24,634 nt of DNA, from positions 1-24,634 of IMG/VR virus record IMGVR_UViG_3300046532_001033. One strand, written 5' to 3'. A model generated the notes under the pieces. The model saw only the letters and a list, made by a program, of their open reading frames with translations, searched no databases and was not told the origin of the DNA. This DNA comes from a virus. The translations under genes were made by a program, and so were the position numbers. This document shows, piece by piece, positions 6,727 through 14,982 of this stretch (position 1 is its first letter; each line of letters begins with the position of its first letter).

Positions 6727-7854
6727 ATGAAGAAATTAATCTTACTATTCCTTGCAGTACAAACTTCTGTATTAGCAGGTACAAATACCTGGTATAAACC
6801 AGGAAATTACCCTGAAGACCCTCGAAATTTTGCTAAAGATATGCAAGAGATTAAAGGGAATTATCGTTATTATAGATTTGAATCAGATCTAAGAAAAGAT
6901 AAAGATGTATTAGATGAATTTAAAACTAATGACGTAAATGGAATCATTAGTTACTTACAATTTGAAAATAATAAAATTGTAATAGATGAAGTAGATATGC
7001 CACCTAAAGTATTTAATGGTTTATTACCATCAAATTCTGTAGGTAAAAGTTTAGTGTCTTATGTTACAGGTCATGCAATTTGTCAAGGATACATTAGTAG
7101 TGTTGATGAAGTGATGGATTGGGATTTACTTGATAATACTTTATATGAAGATCAAGCATTAATTGATATATTAAATATGTCAGCAGGTGATCAAGCATTG
7201 ATTGGGCAATCACTTCACCCAAAACAAGATAATATGTTGAAAACTAATAACGTAAATTTAAATATGACTTCATTAGAAACAATAATGAATACACATATGC
7301 AAAACACTATTAAAGGAAATCCAATGTATAACTATAGTGCTTTAACAACTCACGTATTAATGAATTACGTAATGCATAAAGCTGGTGATAATTGGGAAAG
7401 ATTACTCTATAGGGTTTTTGTTGAAAATGCAAAAATAAAAAATAAAGTTTATTTTCAAAAAACACGAAAAGGTAAAGGTGATTCACTTAGATATAGTTTT
7501 TATGCAGATAGATACGACTACTTAAGAATTGCAAAAGCAATAATGAATGATTGGAATAATAATACGTGTGTTGGTAAATATTTACAAACAGTTTATGATA
7601 GAAGAATTCCAAAGAACGAAGATGATCTTTTTGCATGTAAGACATGTGATGTCAATAACAATACAAGAAGTTATGGAGGTCAATTTCATTTTGATGTTGT
7701 TGGAATGGAAGACAGAAAGATAATAGGTATGAGTGGATTTGCAGGACAAAACATTGTAATTGATATAGATAATGAAAAAATCATAGTGATTAATTCAAAG
7801 TATAGCAATTTCGATTGGCAAGAATTAGTTTATGAAACAATAAAGGAGATATAA
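6727..7854 (+). CDS. secreted beta-lactamase/DD-peptidase-fold serine hydrolase
   Basis: 375 aa. It begins with a signal peptide, MKKLILLFLAVQTSVLA then G, with a type I cleavage site expected after Ala17, so the product should reach the periplasm. Serine penicilloyl-transferase motifs are in order: SxxK as SVGK (Ser104, Lys107), the Tyr motif in YNYSALTTHVLMNYV (201-215), and the third-strand motif in GMSGFAGQ (334-341) followed by IVIDIDNEKIIVI. This matches class C beta-lactamase/esterase-like proteins. Substrate unknown: peptidoglycan, an amide or an ester are all possible. There is no ribosome site because the promoter lies directly before the ATG. It is an odd first gene for an operon that continues with uvsX and helicase. 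Confidence 0.78.
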   Translation: MKKLILLFLAVQTSVLAGTNTWYKPGNYPEDPRNFAKDMQEIKGNYRYYRFESDLRKDKDVLDEFKTNDVNGIISYLQFENNKIVIDEVDMPPKVFNGLLPSNSVGKSLVSYVTGHAICQGYISSVDEVMDWDLLDNTLYEDQALIDILNMSAGDQALIGQSLHPKQDNMLKTNNVNLNMTSLETIMNTHMQNTIKGNPMYNYSALTTHVLMNYVMHKAGDNWERLLYRVFVENAKIKNKVYFQKTRKGKGDSLRYSFYADRYDYLRIAKAIMNDWNNNTCVGKYLQTVYDRRIPKNEDDLFACKTCDVNNNTRSYGGQFHFDVVGMEDRKIIGMSGFAGQNIVIDIDNEKIIVINSKYSNFDWQELVYETIKEI

Positions 7855-8901
7855 ATGGGTATAATGGATAAATTACAGAAGAATTCTAGGATTAAGGAGA
7901 CAGCAGTTCTCTCTAAATCTAAACTTTTTTCTAATAAAGATATGGTAACCACACCGGTTCCAATGATTAACGTTGCACTATCTGGTGACCCAGACGGAGG
8001 CCTGACTTCAGGACTAACAGTATTAGCAGGACCATCGAAGCACTTTAAGACTTCCTTTGGTTTGTTAATGGCAGCAGCATACTTAGACAAGTATGAAGAT
8101 GCTATATTGTTATTTTATGATTCAGAGTTTGGTAGCCCGCAACAATACTTTAAGTCGTTCGGTATTGACACATCAAGAGTTCTCCATTCTCCCATTACGA
8201 ATGTAGAAGAACTCAAATTCGATCTAATCAATCAATTAGAAAATATCGAACGCAATGACAAAGTCATCATTATGATTGACTCTATTGGTAACCTTGCATC
8301 TATTAAGGAATTAACTGATGCTATGAATGAAAAATCTGTAGCAGATATGTCAAGAGCAAAAGCCCTTAAAAGTTTATTTAGAATGACTACTCCATATTTA
8401 ACTATGAGAGACATTCCATTAATTGCAGTTAACCATACATACCAAGAGATTGGTCTATTCCCTAGGGCTGTTGTATCAGGTGGCACAGGTATATATTACT
8501 CAAGTGATAATATCTGGATCATTGGTAGACAACAGGAGAAAAAGGGTACTGAAATCATGGGCTATAACTTTGTGATCAATGTAGAGAAATCTAGATTTGT
8601 AAGAGAAAAGTCTAAGATTCCTATTAGTGTTACATGGGAAGGCGGTATGGAAACATACTCTGGCTTATTAGATGTAGCAATGGAAGGTGGTTATGTTGTT
8701 AAGCCTACGATGGGTTGGTATTCTAAAGTTGATAAAGTGACCGGTGAGATTGAAGATAAGAAAGTTCGTCAAGCTGAGACTCTTAAAGAATCATTTTGGA
8801 AACCTATTTTTGCTAATACAGATTTTAAAGAATTTCTAAAACGCAAGTATGAAGTAGGTCATGCAGATATGATTAAGACACACACTGAGGAAGATGTTTA
8901 A
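7855..8901 (+). CDS. uvsX: UvsX RecA-like recombinase
   Basis: 348 aa, ATG 7855 directly after the upstream stop, with AGGAG about 8 nt upstream. Walker A is GPSKHFKTS (residues 59-67), the UvsX form also seen in T4 (GPSKSFKS). Walker B is KVIIMIDS (136-143), followed by a VNHTYQEIG element and the L2-like SGGTGIYYSSD segment. It forms filaments on single-stranded DNA and performs strand exchange for recombination-dependent replication and repair. Usual length for T4-like UvsX is 340-390 aa. It lies next to gene 41, in keeping with T4-like replication modules. Confidence 0.92.
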   Translation: MGIMDKLQKNSRIKETAVLSKSKLFSNKDMVTTPVPMINVALSGDPDGGLTSGLTVLAGPSKHFKTSFGLLMAAAYLDKYEDAILLFYDSEFGSPQQYFKSFGIDTSRVLHSPITNVEELKFDLINQLENIERNDKVIIMIDSIGNLASIKELTDAMNEKSVADMSRAKALKSLFRMTTPYLTMRDIPLIAVNHTYQEIGLFPRAVVSGGTGIYYSSDNIWIIGRQQEKKGTEIMGYNFVINVEKSRFVREKSKIPISVTWEGGMETYSGLLDVAMEGGYVVKPTMGWYSKVDKVTGEIEDKKVRQAETLKESFWKPIFANTDFKEFLKRKYEVGHADMIKTHTEEDV

Positions 8902-10238
8902 TGCAGATTGAAACATTAATCTTACGCAACTTAATGTTGAATGAGGAATATACAAGAAGTGTAATCCCTCATTTAAAACTACGATATTTTGAAGAACCAT
9001 ATAGAGCAGTCTTTAGTGAGATCATTGACTTTGTAACTAAATTTAATAAGTTACCAAGTGCTGATGCATTAAATATTGAATTAAGGAATAATCCTAAAGT
9101 TGGTTCTGATTCATTAGCTCTTATACCAGAAATCAGTGTGCCTGACGGTGAACAAACTGTTGATTGGTTAAATGAAAAAACTGAGAAATGGTGTCAAGAT
9201 AGAGCAATCTATTTAGCAATCATGGACTCTATCAATATAATTGAAGGCAAACATGAGACATTAGATAAGAATGCATTACCTGATGTTTTATCTGAAGCTT
9301 TAAGTGTTAACTTTGATATGAGAGTTGGCCATGACTATGTAGATGATTCTGATATGCGTTATGAATTTTATCATAGAGATGAAGAACACCTCCCATTTGA
9401 TTTAAGTATGTTTAATAAAATTACTAAAGGTGGTCTTGTTAACAAGAGTTTAAATGTTGCTTTAGCAGGAACAGGTGTAGGTAAGTCATTATTCATGTGT
9501 CATGTCGCTGCAGGCGCTTTAACACAAATGAAAAATGTATTATATATAACTATGGAAATGGCAGAAGAAAGAATTGCTGAACGTATAGATGCTAACTTAA
9601 TGAATGTACCTATTGACCAATTAGAAAATCTATCGAAAGATATGTTTGATAAGAAGATGCATAAGCTTACTGATAAAGGTGTAGGTAAACTTATTGTAAA
9701 GGAATATCCTACAGGCGCAGCAAGTACTACTCATTTTAGATCATTACTTAAAGAATTAAAAGTCAAACGTGATTTTAAACCTGATCTTATTTGCATAGAC
9801 TATTTGAATATATGTGCTTCATCAAGAATGAAAGCAGGTGGTGCTATTAACTCATACACATATGTTAAAGCTATTGCTGAAGAATTGCGTGGCATGGCAG
9901 TAGAGTTTAATTTACCTATTGTCACCGCCACACAAACTACAAGAGGTGGATTCGGTAATTCAGATGTAGGCTTAGAAGATACATCAGAATCATTTGGTCT
10001 ACCAGCAACTGCAGACTTAATGTTTGCTATTATATCTACTGAAGAGTTAGAAGGTTTAAATCAATTAATGATTAAACAATTAAAGAATAGATATAATGAT
10101 CCAACTGGAACAAATAAAAAGTTTGTTATTGGAGTTGACAGGGCTAAAATGCGATTATATGATGTAGAAGATACTGCCCAAACTCTCAATATAGATGACC
10201 CACAAAAAGCAACACAATATGAGGACTTTAACGTATGA
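8901..10238 (+). CDS. 41: gp41 replicative DnaB-type helicase
   Basis: 445 aa; the ATG shares its first base with the last base of the uvsX stop. The N-terminal helical domain (residues 1-140) is followed by the RecA-type core with Walker A AGTGVGKS (189-196), TMEMAEERIAERI (217-229) and Walker B DLICIDYLN (295-303). TATQTTRGG and the arginine-rich QLKNRYNDP segment follow. This is the T4 gp41 family hexameric helicase that unwinds ahead of the polymerase. The usual partner primase gp61 is not in the window, although an AEP-like primase gene is at 263. Its end overlaps the dCMP deaminase start by 4 nt. Confidence 0.92.
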   Translation: MQIETLILRNLMLNEEYTRSVIPHLKLRYFEEPYRAVFSEIIDFVTKFNKLPSADALNIELRNNPKVGSDSLALIPEISVPDGEQTVDWLNEKTEKWCQDRAIYLAIMDSINIIEGKHETLDKNALPDVLSEALSVNFDMRVGHDYVDDSDMRYEFYHRDEEHLPFDLSMFNKITKGGLVNKSLNVALAGTGVGKSLFMCHVAAGALTQMKNVLYITMEMAEERIAERIDANLMNVPIDQLENLSKDMFDKKMHKLTDKGVGKLIVKEYPTGAASTTHFRSLLKELKVKRDFKPDLICIDYLNICASSRMKAGGAINSYTYVKAIAEELRGMAVEFNLPIVTATQTTRGGFGNSDVGLEDTSESFGLPATADLMFAIISTEELEGLNQLMIKQLKNRYNDPTGTNKKFVIGVDRAKMRLYDVEDTAQTLNIDDPQKATQYEDFNV

Positions 10239-10705
10239 GTAAAATGCATGGTAAGAAATGGGGAGATAGATATCTCAACTTAGCTAAAGAAGTATCTACA
10301 TGGTCAAGAGACCCAAGCACTAAAGTTGGTGCAGTAGTTGTTGGAGATCATGGTCAATTATTATCTCAAGGATATAATGGTTTCCCAAGAGGTGTTGGTG
10401 ATTCAGCTGCAAGATATAAAAATCGTGATGTAAAGTATAAATTAGTTGTACATGCTGAAATGAATGCCATATATAATGCTGGTCTTAATGGCATTTCTTT
10501 AGATGGAGCAACCTTATATGTATATGGTTGTCCTATTTGTAATGAATGTGCTAAAGGTATTATTCAAGTTGGTATTAAAAAAGTTGTTTCTCTAAGGCCT
10601 AAAGATCTTAAAAGCTTAGACAGATGGACTCAATCAATAAAAGATGCTAAAGCTATGTTTACAGAAGCTGAAGTAATGTACTTAACAGATGTGGAAAAAT
10701 CATGA
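10235..10705 (+). CDS. cd: dCMP deaminase
   Basis: 156 aa. It deaminates dCMP to dUMP for thymidylate synthesis. The catalytic zinc site is HAE in VVHAEMNAI (His73, Glu75), with Cys102 and Cys105 in GCPICNECAKGI. The N terminus SRDPSTKVGAVVVG and the QGYNGFPRGV loop are typical of the dCMP deaminase group. It competes with the hydroxymethylase for dCMP, and T4 encodes both too. ATG 10235 overlaps the helicase stop. Confidence 0.9.
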   Translation: MSKMHGKKWGDRYLNLAKEVSTWSRDPSTKVGAVVVGDHGQLLSQGYNGFPRGVGDSAARYKNRDVKYKLVVHAEMNAIYNAGLNGISLDGATLYVYGCPICNECAKGIIQVGIKKVVSLRPKDLKSLDRWTQSIKDAKAMFTEAEVMYLTDVEKS

Positions 10706-11010
10706 TAGAAAGAGAAGTCCCTTTTAAAAAATGGTCATTTGTAGATCAACATGGTAGAGATGATGAACATTGGTATGTACGATTAGATGGTGGTACCTAT
10801 ACAGGTATCGTTTATAGATATTTAAATGTCAAGCTTAATGAGACTACAAAATCTATAAATTTTGATTATGAAATAGTAGAATACCCAATGGATAATCCTC
10901 ATGGCGATCCTAAATTTAATGAAGCAGCAGGAGATATATTAAAAAGTATATTAGATGATGCTTTCGAAAAACAGGACTATGTATTAGGCCCTAAGAAAAA
11001 TGAACATTAA
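10702..11010 (+). CDS. hypothetical protein, 102 aa
   Basis: Starts at ATG 10702, overlapping the dCMP deaminase stop by 4 nt, and its end overlaps the MazG-like start by 11 nt. Acidic and soluble. It alternates beta-like segments (WYVRLDGGTYTGIVYRYLNV, then INFDYEIVEYP) and ends with a helical tail (DILKSILDDAFEKQDYVLG). Not recognised. It resembles small unknown proteins kept beside nucleotide genes in T4-like marine phages, but no function can be given. Confidence 0.65.
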   Translation: MIEREVPFKKWSFVDQHGRDDEHWYVRLDGGTYTGIVYRYLNVKLNETTKSINFDYEIVEYPMDNPHGDPKFNEAAGDILKSILDDAFEKQDYVLGPKKNEH

Positions 11011-11272
11011 AGAAACACTAACCATTCTTTCTGAAGAATGCGCAGAAGTTATACAAGCAAATTCAAAATTAATTCGATTTGGTCCATACGATGAAGAGAA
11101 TGTGGATGAATTAGAAAAAGAATTAGGTGATGTTGTAGCTATGATGCTTGTACTTGATTATTATGGTTATATAAAACTAGATAATGTACAATCAAATGTT
11201 AAACCTAAGCTGCAAAAGCTTAAAAAGTATAGCAAAATCAAAAATTTAAATAAGATAATTAAGAACTTGTAA
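11000..11272 (+). CDS. MazG-like nucleotide pyrophosphohydrolase
   Basis: 90 aa. The metal-binding signature of the all-alpha NTP pyrophosphatase superfamily is present: EExxE in LSEECAEVIQ (Glu12, Glu13, Glu16) and ExxD in ELGDVVAMM (Glu41, Asp44), with a KLIRFG turn between. It would hydrolyse a (d)NTP to the monophosphate. Beside dCMP deaminase, and in a genome with dCMP hydroxymethylase, a dCTPase-like job (T4 gp56 has this fold) is possible but unproven. The Shine-Dalgarno is weak, so coupling to the upstream gene is likely. Confidence 0.78.
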   Translation: MNIKETLTILSEECAEVIQANSKLIRFGPYDEENVDELEKELGDVVAMMLVLDYYGYIKLDNVQSNVKPKLQKLKKYSKIKNLNKIIKNL

Positions 11273-11275
11273 AGA

Positions 11276-11283
11276 TATAAATA
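11276..11283 (+). promoter_or_regulatory. T4-type late promoter TATAAATA
   Basis: An exact TATAAATA lies in the 45-nt gap between the MazG-like stop and ATG 11318, the only clear gap in this part of the window. The box lies within an inverted repeat, AAGATATA (11272-11279) and TATATCTT (11288-11295). Transcription would begin about 11288-11290. It would switch from early nucleotide/replication genes to the putative capsid-associated block. Other exact matches (14385, 22382, 23748) are inside genes and no more than chance predicts in such A+T-rich DNA. Confidence 0.6.
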
Positions 11284-11317
11284 GTTCTATATCTTCAACT
11301 CGAATAAAAGGTTTTTA

Positions 11318-13330
11318 ATGAATTCTTTCAAAGATCAAACAAACGTATCAGAAAATCTAAAATTTTATGACTTGCTTCCTAAGAAAGTAAGACATACTAT
11401 TAACAGATATAGAAATAAAGACAAATACAAAGGTGCGTTGTTAATGATGAAGCACCTAAGAAAAAACCCTGATGTTATAAAAAGAGGTTTGACAAAAAAC
11501 AGAATTCAAGGAATTGCTGCAGATCATTTTGGTTTAAATCACAAAGAATTTGATAAAATACTTAATCGTCAAACACGATATGAGATGGATGAAGCTTATA
11601 CAATAGCTTATAAAGGTCCAAAAGATATTAAATCTACACCTTATTCTGATGATCAATTAGATGATATCGATAAATTATATACTGCCACAAAAGATAAGAC
11701 TGCAAATCCTTTGATATTTGATACAGATTCAGATATTAAAAATAAAATTAAAGTCCACCCTGATGTTTATACAAAGGGATTGGAAAAAGATTATCCTTAT
11801 TTGGTAGGTCCATCAGGAAGAAGTTCACTTCTTGTATCTGGTTCTGGTTCAGTTGGTAAAGGATCTGATCAAGCTAAATTAGCTATTGACTTAGCAGCCT
11901 TTGGTATAGCAACTAAAACTGACTTCTTAGAATTCTTTCAATGTATTGGCTTATTCATACCTACAGCTTTAGATGCAAGTAATCTTAAAAGCGAATTAGG
12001 TAAATTAAAAATTAGAGGTGACTTTAAGATAAGAACTTACATTAGTGAATGGGAAAAGTTTGTAGCATATATTGATGCAGATAAATCTCTTGGTAAAGAC
12101 GTAATCACACTCGTTAATGGTTCATTCTATTATCGTACTAAAGATATTAAGTTTAGTCTACCAACAGTAATTTGGACAGGCATTGACAAATATTATACAG
12201 CGTTAAAAACTAAAGAAGGTATTGAAGGTAATATTAAAAAGAATACTTCTGATTGTGTTCTGATCAATGGTACATCAGCAGATTTATATAAAGTATTAAG
12301 TGGCAAAGCACCAATAAAAACAGATGATAAAACTGGTCTCTTGTCATGCGATGGTCTTGAATGGTATCAAATATCTTTAAAGAAAGGCGATGGAGTTGCT
12401 AAGCTTGGTAAGATAACAACATTTATGAAAGGTAAATATGAACCTGATGTAAGTAATATGGACTTAGGTAAAGTAACTGATGAATTCCCTGAACTTATAG
12501 GCGAACATTATTTACAAGAAGGATTCTTCGGTGATACACTATCTAAATTAAAAGATATTTCTGTTGATATAGCTAAAAACTTTGCAGTTGCAGCAAAGAA
12601 AGTTCTTCAGTTTGGTAAAGATGTATTTAAAAAGATAAAAGCACTAGGAAAGAAATATGAAAATAGCACAGAAAAAGAAATTGAAAGACTTACGAAACGT
12701 AGTAAGTTTTTAAAAGAAAATTATCTTGGAGAGATGACTCAAAAAGCAATGCTAACTGCTCTTGTTGATGACCCTAGAATAAATAAATCTTATACATCAA
12801 AGATAGAAAAGTATCGTAGTTCAGTAGATAGCAAAAGTAATGATACTGTACAAATAATAAATACAAAGCATAATAAAATAAGCCTTGACGAGAATACAGT
12901 TAATTTCTTGGTTACTAATGTTATATCATTCCAGCTTATGGATGATATCATTAAAGATGTAAAGAAGAATGGTATTAATGTTATTAATGACTTAAATCAA
13001 AGTATGGCTATGGGTGATACCAACCTTCCAGTTGTTAAAGTATATGGTAATCCAACTCAAGCTGATACTGAAGTTATTACTGTTGGTAAAATTAGCCAAG
13101 CTGCTCCAAAGAGAGAAGGGAAACCAATTAGTGTTTTAAAGGTTCTAATCAAACCACATAACTCTAAACCATACTATGTAACGAATATGTGGTTATTTGC
13201 CGAGCTCGTTGATGGTGTAGCTAAATACCATAAGATAGCATTTAAAAAGAGTGGAGCAAGTACATTCAATTTTAATATTGAAGGTACATCAACTATTCCA
13301 GAAGATAAGATATCGGAGTTTCCATTATGA
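11318..13330 (+). CDS. large hypothetical protein, 670 aa, possibly virion-associated
   Basis: Not a family I can name. The N-terminal 130 residues are basic and helical (FYDLLPKKVRHTINRYRNKD). A Gly/Ser-rich stretch, SGSGSVGKGSDQAKLAIDLA, lies near residues 170-190; it is not a true P-loop. The middle has a mixed alpha/beta region, and near 390-470 there are helical, lysine-rich segments. Two sites fit the T4 gp21 prohead-protease rule (Leu/Ile-x-Glu): YLQE then G at residue 401, and YLGE then M at 472. Preceded by a late-type promoter and overlapping by 4 nt the ligase-like gene with a capsid-targeting-like N terminus, it may be an internal head protein cut during maturation. That role is inference. 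Confidence 0.75.
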   Translation: MNSFKDQTNVSENLKFYDLLPKKVRHTINRYRNKDKYKGALLMMKHLRKNPDVIKRGLTKNRIQGIAADHFGLNHKEFDKILNRQTRYEMDEAYTIAYKGPKDIKSTPYSDDQLDDIDKLYTATKDKTANPLIFDTDSDIKNKIKVHPDVYTKGLEKDYPYLVGPSGRSSLLVSGSGSVGKGSDQAKLAIDLAAFGIATKTDFLEFFQCIGLFIPTALDASNLKSELGKLKIRGDFKIRTYISEWEKFVAYIDADKSLGKDVITLVNGSFYYRTKDIKFSLPTVIWTGIDKYYTALKTKEGIEGNIKKNTSDCVLINGTSADLYKVLSGKAPIKTDDKTGLLSCDGLEWYQISLKKGDGVAKLGKITTFMKGKYEPDVSNMDLGKVTDEFPELIGEHYLQEGFFGDTLSKLKDISVDIAKNFAVAAKKVLQFGKDVFKKIKALGKKYENSTEKEIERLTKRSKFLKENYLGEMTQKAMLTALVDDPRINKSYTSKIEKYRSSVDSKSNDTVQIINTKHNKISLDENTVNFLVTNVISFQLMDDIIKDVKKNGINVINDLNQSMAMGDTNLPVVKVYGNPTQADTEVITVGKISQAAPKREGKPISVLKVLIKPHNSKPYYVTNMWLFAELVDGVAKYHKIAFKKSGASTFNFNIEGTSTIPEDKISEFPL

Positions 13331-14556
13331 ATTTAAAACAACACATAGCAGAAGCTAAGAATACTCACATGACTCATATCGAAGATATGGTAATAGACGG
13401 TGGAGTAGACGGAGCTAGAGGAGCTATCTTTGCTTTAAGAGATTTAAGAGATATGTTAGGCGGTAATACTAATGCCTCAAAACAAGTAACGGTTAAATGG
13501 GATGGTGCACCAGCTGTATTTGCTGGCATTGACCCTAGCGATGGTAAATTCTTTGTTGCAAAAAAAGGAATATTCAATAAGAATCCTAAAGTATATAAAA
13601 CAGTTAAGGAAGTTAAAGCTGATACTAAAGGTGATTTAGCAACGAAACTTGTTGTAGCATTTCAAGAATTAAGTAAACTTGGTATAAAGAAGGGAGTCTA
13701 CCAAGGTGACATCATGTTCACCAAAAAAGATCTTAAGAACCAAACAATTGATGGGCAGAAGTATGTAACCTTCCACCCGAATACTATAGTATATGCAGTA
13801 CCGTTGTCAGCAGCAAAAGAAATTAAAGCAGCAAAGATTGGTGTAGTGTGGCATACTTATTACCAAGGTCCAACCTTTGAAAAAATGAGTGCTTCGTTCG
13901 GTGTAACCACCGCGGCATTTAAAAATGTTAGAACAGTGTGGCAGAAGTCTGCTAACTTCCCTGACATTTCGGGTGTAGCTACCTTATCCAAAAAGGAAAC
14001 AGATGAAATTACAAAACATATATCAAACGCTGGGAAGCTCTTTCAGAAGATCGCAGCCGGGACGCTTACTGACGTGGCTGCAGATCCAGATATTAATTTA
14101 TATATCAATACCTTTCGTAATACGAAGGTTAGATCGCAAGAGGATGTCACGGACTCGAAAGCCTACGTTGACGAACTCATCAGCTGGATATCTGCTCGTT
14201 ACGACACCGAAAAGGAGCGTCTTAAGTCGGATGCTGGGAAGGACAGGAAAGAAGAAGCAAAGCTGGTAGCATTAGAATGGTTCTCAGAAGATCGTAAAAC
14301 TGATCTTGTAAGCATGTTTGACATGCAAAATGAATTAGTTATGGCTAAGAAAAAGCTATTAACACACCTTGATACTATGGATAGTATAAATACATTTATA
14401 AAGACTAAAGATGGTTTTAGAGTAACAGGTGCCGAAGGCTATGTTGCAATAGATCACCTAACAAACGATGCAGTAAAGATTGTGGATCGTATGGAATTTA
14501 GTTTTAATAATTTTAGTAAAGATATAATCAAAGGATGGGAGTCTGAATCGCGATGA
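13327..14556 (+). CDS. ligase-like nucleotidyltransferase with capsid-targeting-like N terminus
   Basis: 409 aa. Motif I of the covalent nucleotidyltransferase (DNA/RNA ligase) superfamily is seen as TVKWDGAPAVFAG (Lys57 in K-x-D-G). A motif III-like segment is GVYQGDIMF (123-131). Motifs IV and V are AEGYVAI (369-375) and AVKIVDR near residue 384. The spacing between motifs III and IV is unusually long, with a large helical insertion. The first ten residues, MNLKQHIAEA, resemble the T4 capsid-targeting peptide (MKTYQEFIAEA), with a gp21-type site after IAE. It may therefore be packaged and injected, like T4 Alt. A G+C-rich patch at about 13860-14280 sets part of the gene apart. Enzyme class fairly likely; nucleic acid versus protein substrate unknown. 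Confidence 0.65.
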   Translation: MNLKQHIAEAKNTHMTHIEDMVIDGGVDGARGAIFALRDLRDMLGGNTNASKQVTVKWDGAPAVFAGIDPSDGKFFVAKKGIFNKNPKVYKTVKEVKADTKGDLATKLVVAFQELSKLGIKKGVYQGDIMFTKKDLKNQTIDGQKYVTFHPNTIVYAVPLSAAKEIKAAKIGVVWHTYYQGPTFEKMSASFGVTTAAFKNVRTVWQKSANFPDISGVATLSKKETDEITKHISNAGKLFQKIAAGTLTDVAADPDINLYINTFRNTKVRSQEDVTDSKAYVDELISWISARYDTEKERLKSDAGKDRKEEAKLVALEWFSEDRKTDLVSMFDMQNELVMAKKKLLTHLDTMDSINTFIKTKDGFRVTGAEGYVAIDHLTNDAVKIVDRMEFSFNNFSKDIIKGWESESR

Positions 14557-14720
14557 AAACTATAAATGAACTTAGAAAATCAGCTATTGATAAACATCCA
14601 GATGTTATAGCTGCAAGAAAAGCACATAAGGCTGGAAATTGGGATGGTAACGTAGATAAAGACGGCGAAGCTATTGTATATATAAAAGGTAAGCCACATA
14701 CCGTAACAAATAATAATTAA
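14553..14720 (+). CDS. small protein, 55 aa
   Basis: ATG 14553 overlaps the upstream TGA; the frame ends with TAA at 14718-14720. Begins MKTINELRKSAIDKHPDV, then an Ala/Lys helix and a short beta-like end (EAIVYIKGKPHTV). The MKT...EL start echoes the N termini of its neighbours, so it may belong to the same set of head-associated small proteins, but there is no clear I/L-x-E cleavage site. Not recognised. Confidence 0.6.
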   Translation: MKTINELRKSAIDKHPDVIAARKAHKAGNWDGNVDKDGEAIVYIKGKPHTVTNNN

Positions 14721-14729
14721 GGGATAACG

Positions 14730-14978
14730 ATGAAAACATTAAAACAAATAATAAATGAAAAATTTGATATGAAACGTTTACATAAAGAAGTTAGTGCAAT
14801 TAAATTACCAGGCTTTGAAAGCGACTATGCTAAAAAAGCAATGGATAACCTATTAGCAGCAATTAAAAAAGCTAAGAAGTTTTCAGACTATGAAGAAGAG
14901 TATGAAACAATTGGTGATTCTATTAACAGACCAGATGCAATTAAAATCCTTAAGCTAGTAGACAAATTCGGTAGATAA
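14730..14978 (+). CDS. small protein with capsid-targeting-like N terminus, 82 aa
   Basis: ATG 14730 follows the upstream stop by 9 nt. The N terminus MKTLKQIINEKF matches the pattern of T4 capsid-targeting peptides (MKTYQEFIAE), with Ile-Asn-Glu as a possible gp21 cleavage site at residue 10. The remainder is a lysine- and glutamate-rich pair of helices (YAKKAMDNLLAAIKKAKKF), like small internal head proteins that bind DNA. No enzyme motif. The role as an internal protein is inferred from the N terminus and neighbourhood. Confidence 0.6.
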   Translation: MKTLKQIINEKFDMKRLHKEVSAIKLPGFESDYAKKAMDNLLAAIKKAKKFSDYEEEYETIGDSINRPDAIKILKLVDKFGR

Positions 14979-14982
14979 ATTT

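Noticed and set aside
11830-11870. P-loop ATPase in the 670-aa protein
   Set aside because: SGSGSVGKGS resembles a Walker A at a glance but lacks the G-x-x-x-x-G-K-(S/T) spacing in a proper strand-loop-helix setting, and no Walker B follows.
14003-14269. 88-codon + strand frame inside the ligase-like gene
   Set aside because: It lies wholly within the 409-aa gene in another frame, coincides with the G+C-rich patch that lowers stop-codon frequency, and has no ribosome site or recognisable protein features.
14385-14392. TATAAATA inside the ligase-like gene as a late promoter
   Set aside because: Exact matches also occur inside genes at 22382 and 23748. About five are expected by chance on one strand at this base composition, so only the intergenic copy at 11276 is credited.
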